The notes beneath the pieces are model-generated. The model was not told the origin of the DNA, ran no database searches, and worked only from the letters and a program-made list of their open reading frames with translations. From Candidatus Zixiibacteriota bacterium (lineage in GTDB: Bacteria; Zixibacteria; MSB-5A5; JAABVY01; JAHJOQ01), in the NCBI GenBank assembly GCA_020053015.1, contig JAGVNY010000100.1, positions 1 to 33,880 of the forward strand: a DNA stretch of 33,880 nt. Reading direction: 5' to 3'. How positions within the stretch are numbered: the first letter of the stretch is position 1; each line of letters opens with the position of its first letter. Positions 8,783-16,219 of the stretch are shown here, one piece after another. Made by a program: the position numbers and the translations under genes.

Positions 8783-9422
8783 CAGCCCCGACTTTTGAGC
8801 AGACGTTGCGAACGAGAATTCGCGCAGATCCGAGTCGCTGCTTGGGCACACTGCCCTCCAACACTCGCAGCATGCCGACAAGAACTTTGGGGGAACCCCC
8901 GGAATTGAGCGCACCGCGCATGTGCGAGTGAAGCTGCGTCATGTCTCCGGTTACGATGAGAGCCGAACAAGTGCACAATTCCCTGAGCAGCGGCGGCAAC
9001 CCATCGCGCGACAGCACTTTGCCATACCCTTCCCAGACCATCCATTGGTCCAGATCGGGTGATATTTCACTTATCCGACTCCGAAGCGGCCCGTAGGTGG
9101 TTCCATATATCTTCTGGCAGAGCCGCTCACCTCTCTTCCTCCATTCGCTCAGCGATCTTCCGTCGCTCACTCCAGCCGAAGAGGGAACAAAGCGCGGGTA
9201 TGCTGTCTTGAGTAGCTTCAGCCCTTCGATGCACCTCGGATATCCGAGAAAGAGATAGCTCTGCAAGATCGACTCATAAACCATCTTGGCCGGGACTCTG
9301 GTTCGACGCGCGGTCCTAAGCAATGATAATACCTTTTTCAAGTCGCCTGAAGCCAGTGCAGCCGAAATACGAATCAGAACTGACCAAGAAGCGTTAAGCC
9401 GATATCCACCGGACTTTCCCAA
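8766..9422 (-). CDS. Carboxymuconolactone decarboxylase/AhpD-like protein
   Basis: A 218-residue protein with two stretches that resemble the carboxymuconolactone decarboxylase (CMD, AhpD-like) fold. These are VYESILQSYLFLGYPRCIEGL (about 48-68) and the segment around RELCTCSALIVTGD to HSHMRGALNSGG (about 145-178). The layout fits a two-lobed CMD protein. The AhpD redox motif CxxC followed by histidine is not seen, so peroxidase activity is not supported and the substrate is unknown. No signal peptide is visible. The start used is TTG at 9422; no ATG lies in frame until about residue 47, so the true start is uncertain. It is the first gene of the tamB-tamA operon, an unusual partner for envelope genes. 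Confidence 0.6.
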   Translation of the reverse strand: MGKSGGYRLNASWSVLIRISAALASGDLKKVLSLLRTARRTRVPAKMVYESILQSYLFLGYPRCIEGLKLLKTAYPRFVPSSAGVSDGRSLSEWRKRGERLCQKIYGTTYGPLRSRISEISPDLDQWMVWEGYGKVLSRDGLPPLLRELCTCSALIVTGDMTQLHSHMRGALNSGGSPKVLVGMLRVLEGSVPKQRLGSARILVRNVCSKVGADAKKV

Positions 9423-9879
9423 GTCACCGCACCTCTCTGCCTGACATGCCGTGCATAAGCATCAGAAACCAAGTAATCTGTGCCCGATTTTGCTGTCAAG
9501 GATCAATAACACGGAACTCCCTCTCATCTCGCAGTTATGACCCCCATTCAGTTCAGAACCGCAACCTGCGTGCCGAGTCGACGTAACTCGTGTAACGAGT
9601 GGTAGAGCTGTCCACTGGGTCTGCATCCGGAGATCGCTGTTGTTCACTCTGATTCTAACCAGAGTCATCACAGTCCGCAAGATACAAGGGCAGAACCCAA
9701 GCAGTCCCCATTCACGGGGATTGCGACGTGGTTCTGCCACGTCAACTCGGGATCGGCAGAACCGCTTCGTCCCCGTCATCGGCGACTTCGGGTTCTTCCC
9801 TACGGGCGATACCTACGCGACCATTGATGGAATCAACCGCTGTAAAGAAGCGTTAGGGACAGGACACTAACAAGTGGCT
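9423..9879. other. Gene-free spacer (457 bp) with inverted repeats
   Basis: This spacer separates the tamB operon from the 3' end of htrA. I see no convincing gene in it. It should contain the promoter of the CMD-tamB-tamA operon, but no near-consensus one stands out. Structures present are a small hairpin (ACTCGT at 9586-9591 and ACGAGT at 9595-9600, 3-base loop), a TCCCC/GGGGA pair (9705-9709 and 9716-9720) and the three-armed repeat at 9689-9763. A non-coding RNA or regulatory element is possible but unproven. Confidence 0.55.
9689..9763. repeat. Three-armed inverted repeat, possible alternative hairpins
   Basis: GGCAGAACC occurs at 9689-9697 and again at 9755-9763, with its exact reverse complement GGTTCTGCC between them at 9730-9738. 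The middle arm can therefore pair with either flank but not both. An additional 7-base stem (GACGTGG 9725-9731, CCACGTC 9737-9743) overlaps the middle arm. TCCCC/GGGGA forms a small hairpin inside the left loop. The arrangement resembles mutually exclusive structures, but no function can be assigned from sequence alone. Confidence 0.6.
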
Positions 9880-11178
9880 TCATGGCTTATCAGACGGCAT
9901 GCGGTCCAGCCGGCGTTGCAATCTGTTGAGAATGTCGAGTTGTTTCTGGAGCTCTCTTCGTACCTGCAAGATTTCCTCTTCGATCTCGCGTTTGTCGTAG
10001 TCATCGGGCGGGATTTCCGTCTCCAGTCGGGCGGCAATCGTATCGCTCTGAGCATTCGATGATCCCGAACCGTCCGCAGAGCCCATCTCTCGAGCCGACA
10101 CAAGTTGCACTGTGAAGGTGAGATTTCTGTTCCCACGCACTACGACCAGGTTCACCACGTCTCCCTCCCTGCTTTCTGCGATCAACTTGCGAAGCTGGTC
10201 GGAGCCGTAGATACGACGCCCAAGGTATGTTGTGAGGATATCACCGGTTCGCACACCAGCCTTCCACGCCGGTGAATTGGCTAGCACTTCAGCGACCATT
10301 ACCCCGTGCTTCACTTTGAATGTCTGCTCCATCCATTCCGGATCCATGTCCTGAGGAAGGATTCCGAGATAGCCTTTGCCTGAGCGCTCGCCTGTGATGA
10401 TCCGATCAGCTGCCTTACGCAACTCCCGACTCGACAGGGCAAGAATCACGCCGGCGCTCGGGATTTCAGTCTCTGCGCCCGAGAATGTCCAGACTTTGGT
10501 TCCACTCGACGAAGTGCGCGTGAGCCTCAGTGGACTGAGGAGTACAGGTTCGGTGAGTTTGGCTGTGACTACTCCGACCAATGATCCACTGACGTCAACC
10601 ACCGGGCCACCCGAGTAACCCGGCGCAAGATTAGCGGACACCTGTAAGGTTCCGTCCGGGCGCAGTCCTACTGCGGTTCCCAGAGCCGCGGCATTGGCGA
10701 TGCCGAATGAATTCCCCAGAACAAACAATAGCGATCCCGTGAGAATCACGCTGCTCGTTTTCAGCGGAATCGGAGGGAATTGTCCCGGAGAAATGGCCAG
10801 GACCGAGATGTCGGCCTCTCCGTCGGCCCCAATGAGTCGCGCCTTCAGTCGCCTGCCGTCGTTAGCGATTACATCGTAACGGCTCCCACCCTGAACAACA
10901 TGAGAGGTCGTTATCACATGTCCGTTGTTGTCGTAGACGAATCCGGTTCCGATCTGCGTATCAACAGATTCGGAGGCGAAGGGGGCGCTGCTCTCCGAGC
11001 GAGGGGACTGGCGATAAGCGTAGATGGTTACAACAGATGATCTCACGCGCCCGAGAAGGGAGGTGATCTCAGCATTCAATTCCTGCAGAGTCGCCGACTC
11101 AGCGGTCGGCGAGAGAAGAACGAACGAGAACAGAAGTGCAATGTAAGTATATGGACGTTTGTATGCAGAGGCAGACAT
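9880..11178 (-). CDS. htrA: HtrA/DegP-type periplasmic serine protease with PDZ domain
   Basis: Envelope quality-control protease. A signal peptide (about residues 1-29, ending AESA) directs it to the periplasm. The trypsin-like domain has the catalytic triad in family context: H93 in TTSHVVQGG, D123 in GEADISVL and S189 in APGYSGGPVVD. The family norm is GNSGGP, so the residue before the serine is tyrosine. One PDZ domain follows (about 285-360, GVMVAEVLANSPAWKAGVRTG). The last 40 residues form a charged coiled coil (REIEEEILQVRRELQKQ), which is not standard for DegP and may mediate assembly. At 432 residues with one PDZ it is closer to DegS/HtrA than to DegP. The start has a GGAG site. It lies 17 bp after the anti-sigma gene in the same operon, so it is probably induced by that sigma factor. 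Confidence 0.9.
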   Translation of the reverse strand: MSASAYKRPYTYIALLFSFVLLSPTAESATLQELNAEITSLLGRVRSSVVTIYAYRQSPRSESSAPFASESVDTQIGTGFVYDNNGHVITTSHVVQGGSRYDVIANDGRRLKARLIGADGEADISVLAISPGQFPPIPLKTSSVILTGSLLFVLGNSFGIANAAALGTAVGLRPDGTLQVSANLAPGYSGGPVVDVSGSLVGVVTAKLTEPVLLSPLRLTRTSSSGTKVWTFSGAETEIPSAGVILALSSRELRKAADRIITGERSGKGYLGILPQDMDPEWMEQTFKVKHGVMVAEVLANSPAWKAGVRTGDILTTYLGRRIYGSDQLRKLIAESREGDVVNLVVVRGNRNLTFTVQLVSAREMGSADGSGSSNAQSDTIAARLETEIPPDDYDKREIEEEILQVRRELQKQLDILNRLQRRLDRMPSDKP

Positions 11179-11195
11179 TCATCTCCACCGCCTTA

Positions 11196-11894
11196 TCAGA
11201 AGGCAGCATCCCTGACAAGTCCCCGCGTCGGCGAGACAGCGGGCAGGACATAATGTCTGGAACTGCCGGCCGGCAGTGAACCCGAGGCTTCTCTCAGTAC
11301 CGGCATGTAGCCGAACGCCCCGAAGTCTTTCTTCTTTTGCCAGCCGAGGATGTGGAATATGCGACCGTCGCTCGAAGAAGCCGCGGCAGCCAGCGAATCG
11401 AGCAACGAATGCTCAAAGCGCAATGCTCTGACATTCTGCTGATACTCGCTGAAGACCACCGGCTTGCTGTTGACCGAACTTACCGCACCGGGCGTGATCG
11501 TAGTGTAGCCGGCGCCCAATCGCGGATCGACGTCGCTGGCGACGGGGAAGAGAGTGAGCGCAAAAATCACAAGCGAGATGGCGGCCACGGCAGGAGCGGT
11601 ATACCGTCCCCAGTATGCCACGGCTGAAGGCGCTGCTTTCGGAAGAAGTGCTGCAACCGGAGTCTCAACCCGCGGAGCATTGTGGATCCTCTCGAAGAGC
11701 CTCATGTTGAAGTCATCGGACAACTCGTGCTGCGGGAGATGCCTCACGGTCTGACTGATCTGGCCAACAACTGCGCTCTTCTTCTGACAATCCGGGCAAG
11801 CCTCAAGATGCTGTAGCAATCTCTCCTTTGTACTGTGCGAAAGCTCATCCCTATGATATGCCGAGAGTGAAGACAGAGCCTTTCGACAGTTCAT
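11196..11894 (-). CDS. Membrane-bound zinc-finger anti-sigma factor
   Basis: Probable anti-sigma factor that holds the adjacent ECF sigma factor at the membrane. The N-terminus has the zinc-binding anti-sigma (ZAS) signature: C3, then H29-x3-C33-x2-C36 (HLEACPDC). One membrane helix follows (about residues 95-118, AVAAISLVIFALTLFP). The remaining 110 or so residues would lie in the periplasm and have no recognised domain. I chose ATG 11894 because the zinc finger begins directly after it; this start lies 44 bp inside the sigma-factor gene, so the two are translationally coupled. The protein is about 232 residues. Release is expected to need inactivation or proteolysis of this protein; which protease does so is unknown, though a rhomboid protease gene lies 10 kb away. 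Confidence 0.85.
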   Translation of the reverse strand: MNCRKALSSLSAYHRDELSHSTKERLLQHLEACPDCQKKSAVVGQISQTVRHLPQHELSDDFNMRLFERIHNAPRVETPVAALLPKAAPSAVAYWGRYTAPAVAAISLVIFALTLFPVASDVDPRLGAGYTTITPGAVSSVNSKPVVFSEYQQNVRALRFEHSLLDSLAAAASSSDGRIFHILGWQKKKDFGAFGYMPVLREASGSLPAGSSRHYVLPAVSPTRGLVRDAAF

Positions 11895-12477
11895 ATAACT
11901 CCTCCATATTGGGCTTAAGCATGCTGCGAAGCATGTCACGAGCGCGGTTCACCCGGGACTTCACAGTACCGAGAGGAACCGAAAGAATCTGGGCAATCTC
12001 TTCATAAGAGAGTTGATCTATGTCGCGAAGGATGAAAGCCTGGCGGTACTTCTGCGGCAGTTTCGCCACGGCCTTATCCAGAACCGCCATAAACTTGGGA
12101 CTATTATCGACCTTCTCTTCAGGCGCCTTCAGCTTGTTTGAGTAGTCGAGGATATCGAGGAATTGGACTCTCTTGCGCCTGCGCAGCTCGTTGCGAGCGA
12201 GGTTCAGCGCAATTGTGTAAATCCATGTGGAGACTGCAAACCTGAAATCAAACGAGTTGCGATGCTGATGAACACGGAGAAAAGTCTCCTGAAGTATGTC
12301 CTCCGCCGTCTCCTGAGAGTCGAGCATCCGAACCAGCACGTTGTGAAGGCGGTTCTTGTACCGATTCACAAGGGCGTTGAACGAGACCATATCGCCCTTT
12401 TGTATCTGCTCCATCAACTGATAATCGGGAAGCTTATCGCGCTGTAACAAGCTGTTGCCTTTCGTTTGCCGTTCCAT
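11851..12477 (-). CDS. rpoE: ECF (sigma-24/RpoE-type) RNA polymerase sigma factor
   Basis: Extracytoplasmic-function sigma factor of 208 residues. Region 2 shows the core-binding and -10 recognition sequence (AEDILQETFLRVHQH, then STWIYTIALNLARNELRRRKR). Region 4 is a helix-turn-helix (LPQKYRQAFILRDIDQLSYEE through GTVKSRVNRARDML) for -35 recognition. It heads an operon with its anti-sigma factor and HtrA, the classic gene set of an envelope-stress regulon. A strong AGGAGGT lies about 12 bases before the ATG at 12477. The N-terminal 15 residues (MERQTKGNSLLQRDK) are a little longer than in minimal ECF factors. Family assignment is firm; the name rpoE is by analogy. Confidence 0.92.
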   Translation of the reverse strand: MERQTKGNSLLQRDKLPDYQLMEQIQKGDMVSFNALVNRYKNRLHNVLVRMLDSQETAEDILQETFLRVHQHRNSFDFRFAVSTWIYTIALNLARNELRRRKRVQFLDILDYSNKLKAPEEKVDNSPKFMAVLDKAVAKLPQKYRQAFILRDIDQLSYEEIAQILSVPLGTVKSRVNRARDMLRSMLKPNMEELYELSKGSVFTLGIS

Positions 12478-12564
12478 CTTGTATACACAACCTCCTCAAG
12501 AGGGTTCCGAGAAATCAGGCCGATATTACGGAAAAGCAAACCAAGTGCCGAGCAGGCCATCTGC

Positions 12565-13773
12565 CTATAGCAGAAAGACCTGTGCTATACAGCAGGCCAC
12601 CATAACAGCAAGTGGTGCAAGGAGATGCAAATACATGCGCGGCAGAGTGGTCTTGAAGTAGTCGGCCGTCAACACGAAGCAGAGATGCAACGGTGACAGC
12701 AGCACCCCCATATAACCCGCACAATAAGCGATCGCGAGCACCCCGTGATCAACCCCCGCCACTGGCTTGAGGAAAGACATCAGCGCCGGATACGACAGCG
12801 AAACGAAGGCGGGCGTGGCGCCCGATATCAGGCCGATCACGAATGGGACGAACATGATAGCCCAGATTGGATCGATTCCGGCGGCAGCTATCTCGGCGGC
12901 CAAGATGTCTGCTGCTCTGCTATCGACGAATATCTGCTTGAAGATCATTACCGTAAACACGAATGAAACATAGTCAAACGTCAACGCGCGTTTCGCGCCG
13001 GCCATCATGATCTTCGCCGAAAACCGCATCAATAGCACGAAGCCGAGTATCGACAGGGGAACTGCCAGGTAGAGCTCCACCCCGAAACCGAGCGCGAGCA
13101 CGACGGAGAGAAGCACCGGCCACATCGCCACGATCACCGACTTCAGACTCGCAGCCACTCCATTGCCGTTTCCAGCACCACCAGTCTTTCTCAGCGGAAG
13201 AAGCAAGAACAGGGTGCCGCCTACTACCATTCCCAAAGACATCGGCCAGAGTGTCCGCACGATCTCACCCGCGCTGATTCCGAGCAGCGATGAGGTCAGG
13301 ACTATCCCCGGATAGAGAGGCCATATGTACTCGAGCACATGGCGGAACCAGTAGTTGATAGATGCAAGATGAGTCGGCAGTGCGCTCGTGCGGCTGCCCG
13401 CTTCATGAACCAAAGGAGCGGACAGAAGCGCTCCCCCGGGCATCGGCAGCAGCCCTATCATCGCAGGTAAAATCGCCATGGATGCCCGCTTGGAACGCAA
13501 TAACGTCTCAACCGATCCGGTCAACTGAGAGGCCAGACCCGACTCCTTGAGAAGCGATCCGAGGAAAGAGACCGAAACAAGAACGACGAGAAGCTCCCAT
13601 GTTTCAGGATCGGCCAGAGCCTTCCACACGGAACCTGCGAGCGGCAGCGGAGCCATGCCGAATAGCAGGCCTGCAATAATCGCACCGATTCCGATGGCAA
13701 GTCCTATCCCGATCCTGAGCCTGGTTAGAATTAGGATAGACGCGAAGAGAAGTGCAAGTTTGAGAGTGGCCAT
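12565..13773 (-). CDS. DUF401-family integral membrane protein, probable carrier
   Basis: A 402-residue protein made almost entirely of membrane helices (about ten or eleven). It resembles the DUF401 family, which belongs with gluconate/anion permease-like carriers. Recognisable segments are LLPMPGGALLSAPLV (about residues 108-122), the NYWFRHVLEYIWPLYPG stretch and, in the second half, GLISGATPAFVSLSYP. These two glycine/proline-rich stretches lie at comparable places in the two halves, as expected for an inverted-repeat carrier. The substrate is unknown. The gene stands alone: 88 bp upstream of the sigma-factor start on the same strand, so read-through into rpoE is possible. A weak promoter is noted upstream. 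Confidence 0.75.
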   Translation of the reverse strand: MATLKLALLFASILILTRLRIGIGLAIGIGAIIAGLLFGMAPLPLAGSVWKALADPETWELLVVLVSVSFLGSLLKESGLASQLTGSVETLLRSKRASMAILPAMIGLLPMPGGALLSAPLVHEAGSRTSALPTHLASINYWFRHVLEYIWPLYPGIVLTSSLLGISAGEIVRTLWPMSLGMVVGGTLFLLLPLRKTGGAGNGNGVAASLKSVIVAMWPVLLSVVLALGFGVELYLAVPLSILGFVLLMRFSAKIMMAGAKRALTFDYVSFVFTVMIFKQIFVDSRAADILAAEIAAAGIDPIWAIMFVPFVIGLISGATPAFVSLSYPALMSFLKPVAGVDHGVLAIAYCAGYMGVLLSPLHLCFVLTADYFKTTLPRMYLHLLAPLAVMVACCIAQVFLL

Positions 13774-13801
13774 CCAAATCTCTTGCCCAAAAAAGGATTA
13801 A

Positions 13802-13829
13802 GATATATCATTGTTCCTGCTCCGAGCAA
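13802..13829 (-). promoter_or_regulatory. Possible promoter of the DUF401 gene
   Basis: On the minus strand TTGCTC (13829-13824) and TATATC (13807-13802) are 16 bases apart, 28 bp before the ATG. Two other minus-strand genes in this window have a similar TTGnnn-16-TATATT arrangement, which raises the plausibility. The match is moderate. Confidence 0.35.
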
Positions 13830-13884
13830 GGCCAAACTCGGCTTGCTGCCTTGCGCGGGCGGGATTGTGAAAGAACCCTTTGGA

Positions 13885-13973
13885 ATGTCATCCTGTGGAG
13901 GGCATCCTCGGCGAAGGATCTTAGGTTGATTAAGAGCAAGAGAAGCCAGACTCTTCGCTACGCTCAGAGTGAC
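13885..13973. repeat. Intergenic inverted-repeat element
   Basis: The left part reads ATGTCATCCTG with GGCGAAGGATCTTAG. The right part is GACTCTTCGCTACGCTCAGA followed by GTGAC, whose reverse complement (GTCACTCTGAGCGTAGCGAAGAGTC) matches the left part imperfectly. This GTCATTCTGAGCGAAGCGAAGAATCT-like element is familiar from intergenic DNA of many unrelated genomes. It lies between the divergent DUF401 and nitroreductase genes. It codes for nothing visible. Confidence 0.6.
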
Positions 13974-14059
13974 ACCGCGCGGACTGCTTCGACATTTTCG
14001 TTGCGGTGATCTGGTGAGATGGACGAGCAGGGAATGTATAGATCCGGATATTGTTGACG

Positions 14060-14572
14060 ATGGAATTTGTTGACGTAATCAGAGAACGCCGGTCAACGCG
14101 TGCGTACAGAGAGACACCGGTTGAGCGAGAGACACTCTTGAGGGTACTCGATGCCGGGAGGCTTGCTCCATCCGCGCGTAACGAACAGGGATGGAAGTTC
14201 GTGGCCGTGCAAAATCGAGATAAGATCGAGAAGTTGTATCATGCCTGCAATGAAGAGGGATTCGTCAAGGAAGCGCCTGTTATCATCGCTGCGTGCGGCA
14301 CAAACCCGGATTACATCATGAGATGCGGTCAACCAGCATACACAATCGACGTCTCCATTGCCCTAACCCACATCATGTTACGAGCAGCCGATCTCGGCCT
14401 CGGATCATGTTGGCTCGGAGCATTCAACGAAAAGAAGGTAAAGGAAGTTCTCGACATTCCTGACAAGGTTCGTGTGGTTGCACTTCTGACCCTCGGCTAT
14501 TCCAAATTCCAACCTCAACAGAAATCACGCAAGCAATTTGATGAAGTTGTCTGCTTTGACCGCTGGAAGTAG
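14060..14572 (+). CDS. Nitroreductase-family FMN oxidoreductase
   Basis: Short (170-residue) nitroreductase-like flavoprotein, probably cytoplasmic and homodimeric, using NAD(P)H to reduce a substrate that cannot be named. The N-terminal RERRSTRAY supplies the arginines that hold the FMN phosphate. APSARNEQGWKFV and LGLGSCWLGAF are further family motifs, the last lying by the flavin. There are cysteines in ACGTNPDYIMRCG, unusual but not diagnostic. I chose the ATG at 14060; a TTG three codons earlier is also in frame. The ribosome-binding site is weak. It is the first gene on the plus-strand island, but 286 bp and a strong promoter separate it from the next gene, so it is probably its own unit. 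Confidence 0.85.
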   Translation: MEFVDVIRERRSTRAYRETPVERETLLRVLDAGRLAPSARNEQGWKFVAVQNRDKIEKLYHACNEEGFVKEAPVIIAACGTNPDYIMRCGQPAYTIDVSIALTHIMLRAADLGLGSCWLGAFNEKKVKEVLDIPDKVRVVALLTLGYSKFQPQQKSRKQFDEVVCFDRWK

Positions 14573-14858
14573 TGATTTTGTGCGTTCGGCAGCGTGATGC
14601 CCAATAATTGTGCGGGAAATGTAACAGCCATCGCTCCGTCAAAATGCGGTGCATGACTCCTCCCTTTGAATCCTCTGGTGTAGAGTTAGTTACAAACCCC
14701 CAAGACCATCAAACGTAATGGGCCGCTCACTGATACCATTGGCAAAGAAGTTGCTACTTAATGGCTTAGGCTATGATGGCTTTGGCCAAGTTTTAATTGA
14801 CTGTCTTTGCTATCGCCGGTAGTATTTTCTTGGTGTAGAATAAAGACAGGAGGCCTGA
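14573..14858. other. Intergenic region with promoter
   Basis: No gene is visible in these 286 bases. The right end carries a good sigma70-type promoter and a Shine-Dalgarno site for the next gene. No rho-independent terminator of the nitroreductase gene stands out. Confidence 0.5.
14797..14825 (+). promoter_or_regulatory. sigma70-type promoter of the envelope-protein operon
   Basis: TTGACT at 14797-14802 and TAGTAT at 14820-14825 are exactly 17 bases apart. AGGAGG follows at 14848-14853, five bases before the ATG at 14859. Together these support a real transcription and translation start for the YjbH-like, lipoprotein and FadL-like operon. Confidence 0.65.
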
Positions 14859-15710
14859 ATGCCGTCACTGACGAAGTCTTTTGCAGTAGCAGCAGTTGTG
14901 ATGATGAGTATTACAAGTTCGGCTGGCTTTGGACAGCATCGACCAGATGAGCGCAGGGCAGTCCCACCGGCGCATAACTCGCTGCCGCCACGGGTATTGG
15001 TCGACTGCCCGACCGCAGCCACGCTTCCAAGAGCGAGTTTCGATGTCCATGTGCGGGACTTTGCCGGAGGAGGCCTTCTGACAGCCATAAACGTCGGTTT
15101 ACACCGACGTCTGACTCTTGGTGTCTCCTACGGCGGCACCGGAGTGCTTGGGGAGCAGAAGGCAGAATGGCAGGACCACCCGGAGTTCGAGGCCAAGTAT
15201 CTGGTAGTTCCTGAGACGATGACCTTTCCCGCCGTCACTGTCGGCTTCGCTTCGCAGGGCTATGGTCCATATCTGGAGGTTTGGGATCGCTATACATACA
15301 AGTCCAAAGGTTTCTATGCGGTGGCATCCAAGGCCTTCCACACTTACGCATGGGCAACAGGCTTCCATGGCGGCCTGAATTATAGCCTTGAACACACCAA
15401 AGATAACGATCCGAGCCCTGACTTCTTCTTCGGTTTCGACATCAACGTCAACCGCGACGTGGCTCTCGTGACGGAATACGACCTCGGCCTCAATGACGAC
15501 AGGAAGCGCGACGACAAGTCAGTGGACGAAGCCGACACTGAGACCATAGAGTTCGGCGGAAAAGGACGCGGGTATCTCAATATCGGCTTGCGTTGGATCT
15601 TCTACGAGAGACTGGAGTTGGGAATCGACCTGAAGAATGTTCTCAATAACAGACGCGATGTAAATCAACTATCACGGGAACTCAGGATAAACTATTACGA
15701 GTTCTTCTAA
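14859..15710 (+). CDS. Secreted YjbH-like outer-membrane beta-barrel protein
   Basis: A 283-residue exported protein. The first 25 or so residues form a signal peptide (AVAAVVMMSITSSAGFG). The rest alternates polar and hydrophobic residues like a beta-barrel and ends in aromatic residues (NYYEFF), a usual barrel ending. The segment INVGLHRRLTLGVSYGG resembles the repeats of YjbH-type exopolysaccharide/outer-membrane proteins, but the match is weak and no function can be fixed. The start has a perfect AGGAGG and a promoter. The stop codon TAA shares its last base with a possible ATG for the next gene, so the two are tightly linked. Confidence 0.6.
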   Translation: MPSLTKSFAVAAVVMMSITSSAGFGQHRPDERRAVPPAHNSLPPRVLVDCPTAATLPRASFDVHVRDFAGGGLLTAINVGLHRRLTLGVSYGGTGVLGEQKAEWQDHPEFEAKYLVVPETMTFPAVTVGFASQGYGPYLEVWDRYTYKSKGFYAVASKAFHTYAWATGFHGGLNYSLEHTKDNDPSPDFFFGFDINVNRDVALVTEYDLGLNDDRKRDDKSVDEADTETIEFGGKGRGYLNIGLRWIFYERLELGIDLKNVLNNRRDVNQLSRELRINYYEFF

Positions 15711-15713
15711 TGC

Positions 15714-15720
15714 GGGGAGG
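15714..15720 (+). promoter_or_regulatory. Shine-Dalgarno site that decides the lipoprotein start
   Basis: GGGGAGG lies seven bases before GTG at 15728 and overlaps the region just after the alternative ATG at 15710. It favours the GTG as the real start, which also puts the signal peptide at the N-terminus without a six-residue extension. Confidence 0.6.
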
Positions 15721-15727
15721 TAACACC

Positions 15728-16219
15728 GTGAGAGTATATACACTTGTTTTCTGCGCTGTGACTGCCGCATGTCTCTGTTTTCTGGGTGGATGCTACACGG
15801 TGTTTCAGGGAAATAGCCTCGATGAGAAGCCAGCCATCACCGAAAGCGTTGCCGAAGACGATTCCTACAGCGGGGATCTCGCCTTCCGGAGTACGCACCA
15901 CGAACGATGGAATTACTACCTCACTTATCCCTGGTGGCACGGTTCGGTCTGGCAGAGACATTATGCGGCGCCTGCCGGGGTGACCGACACTGACCACGAA
16001 GACGACTCTGAGGCGTTGCCCGATCCGCCGGTCTACGCTCCGCCACTGCCGGGCGGCTCTGCGATCGCTCCTGCCCCTGAGCAGCCACGGGCAGTGTCCA
16101 CCGAAACAACTGAAACCCGCATGAAGGGCGAAAACTCGACGCAAGACTCCACACAAAGTGAGGCGGAAGCGCCTGCCAAGAAACCCGGGCGTCGCGGAGG
16201 CGAAGGAGATCCCAAATGA
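15728..16219 (+). CDS. Putative lipoprotein, unknown function
   Basis: With a GTG start at 15728 the protein has 163 residues. It begins with a lipoprotein signal (VYTLVFCAVTAACLCF) and a lipobox LGGC, so C22 would be lipidated after cleavage. The mature part has an aromatic cluster, WNYYLTYPWWHG (about residues 60-71). It is followed by a proline-, glutamate- and threonine-rich, low-complexity tail ending in basic KKPGRRGG, typical of a flexible linker. No domain is recognised. An ATG at 15710, in frame, would add six residues but lacks a good ribosome-binding site. The stop overlaps the next start (ATGA), so the trio is translationally coupled. It could bridge outer membrane and cell wall, which is speculation. 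Confidence 0.7.
   Translation: MRVYTLVFCAVTAACLCFLGGCYTVFQGNSLDEKPAITESVAEDDSYSGDLAFRSTHHERWNYYLTYPWWHGSVWQRHYAAPAGVTDTDHEDDSEALPDPPVYAPPLPGGSAIAPAPEQPRAVSTETTETRMKGENSTQDSTQSEAEAPAKKPGRRGGEGDPK

Noticed and set aside
9462-9779. 105-codon minus-strand frame in the gene-free spacer
   Set aside because: It runs through the inverted repeats, has no recognisable motif and no good start site.
9880-11178. Inactive HtrA because of GYSGGP rather than GNSGGP
   Set aside because: The serine, histidine and aspartate of the triad are all present. The residue before the serine varies in some proteases, so loss of activity is not supported.
12475-12508. GGAACC on the minus strand (12508-12503) as an ECF-type -35 for rpoE autoregulation
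   Set aside because: A -10 at normal spacing would fall between the ribosome-binding site and the start codon, leaving almost no leader. The match is probably chance.
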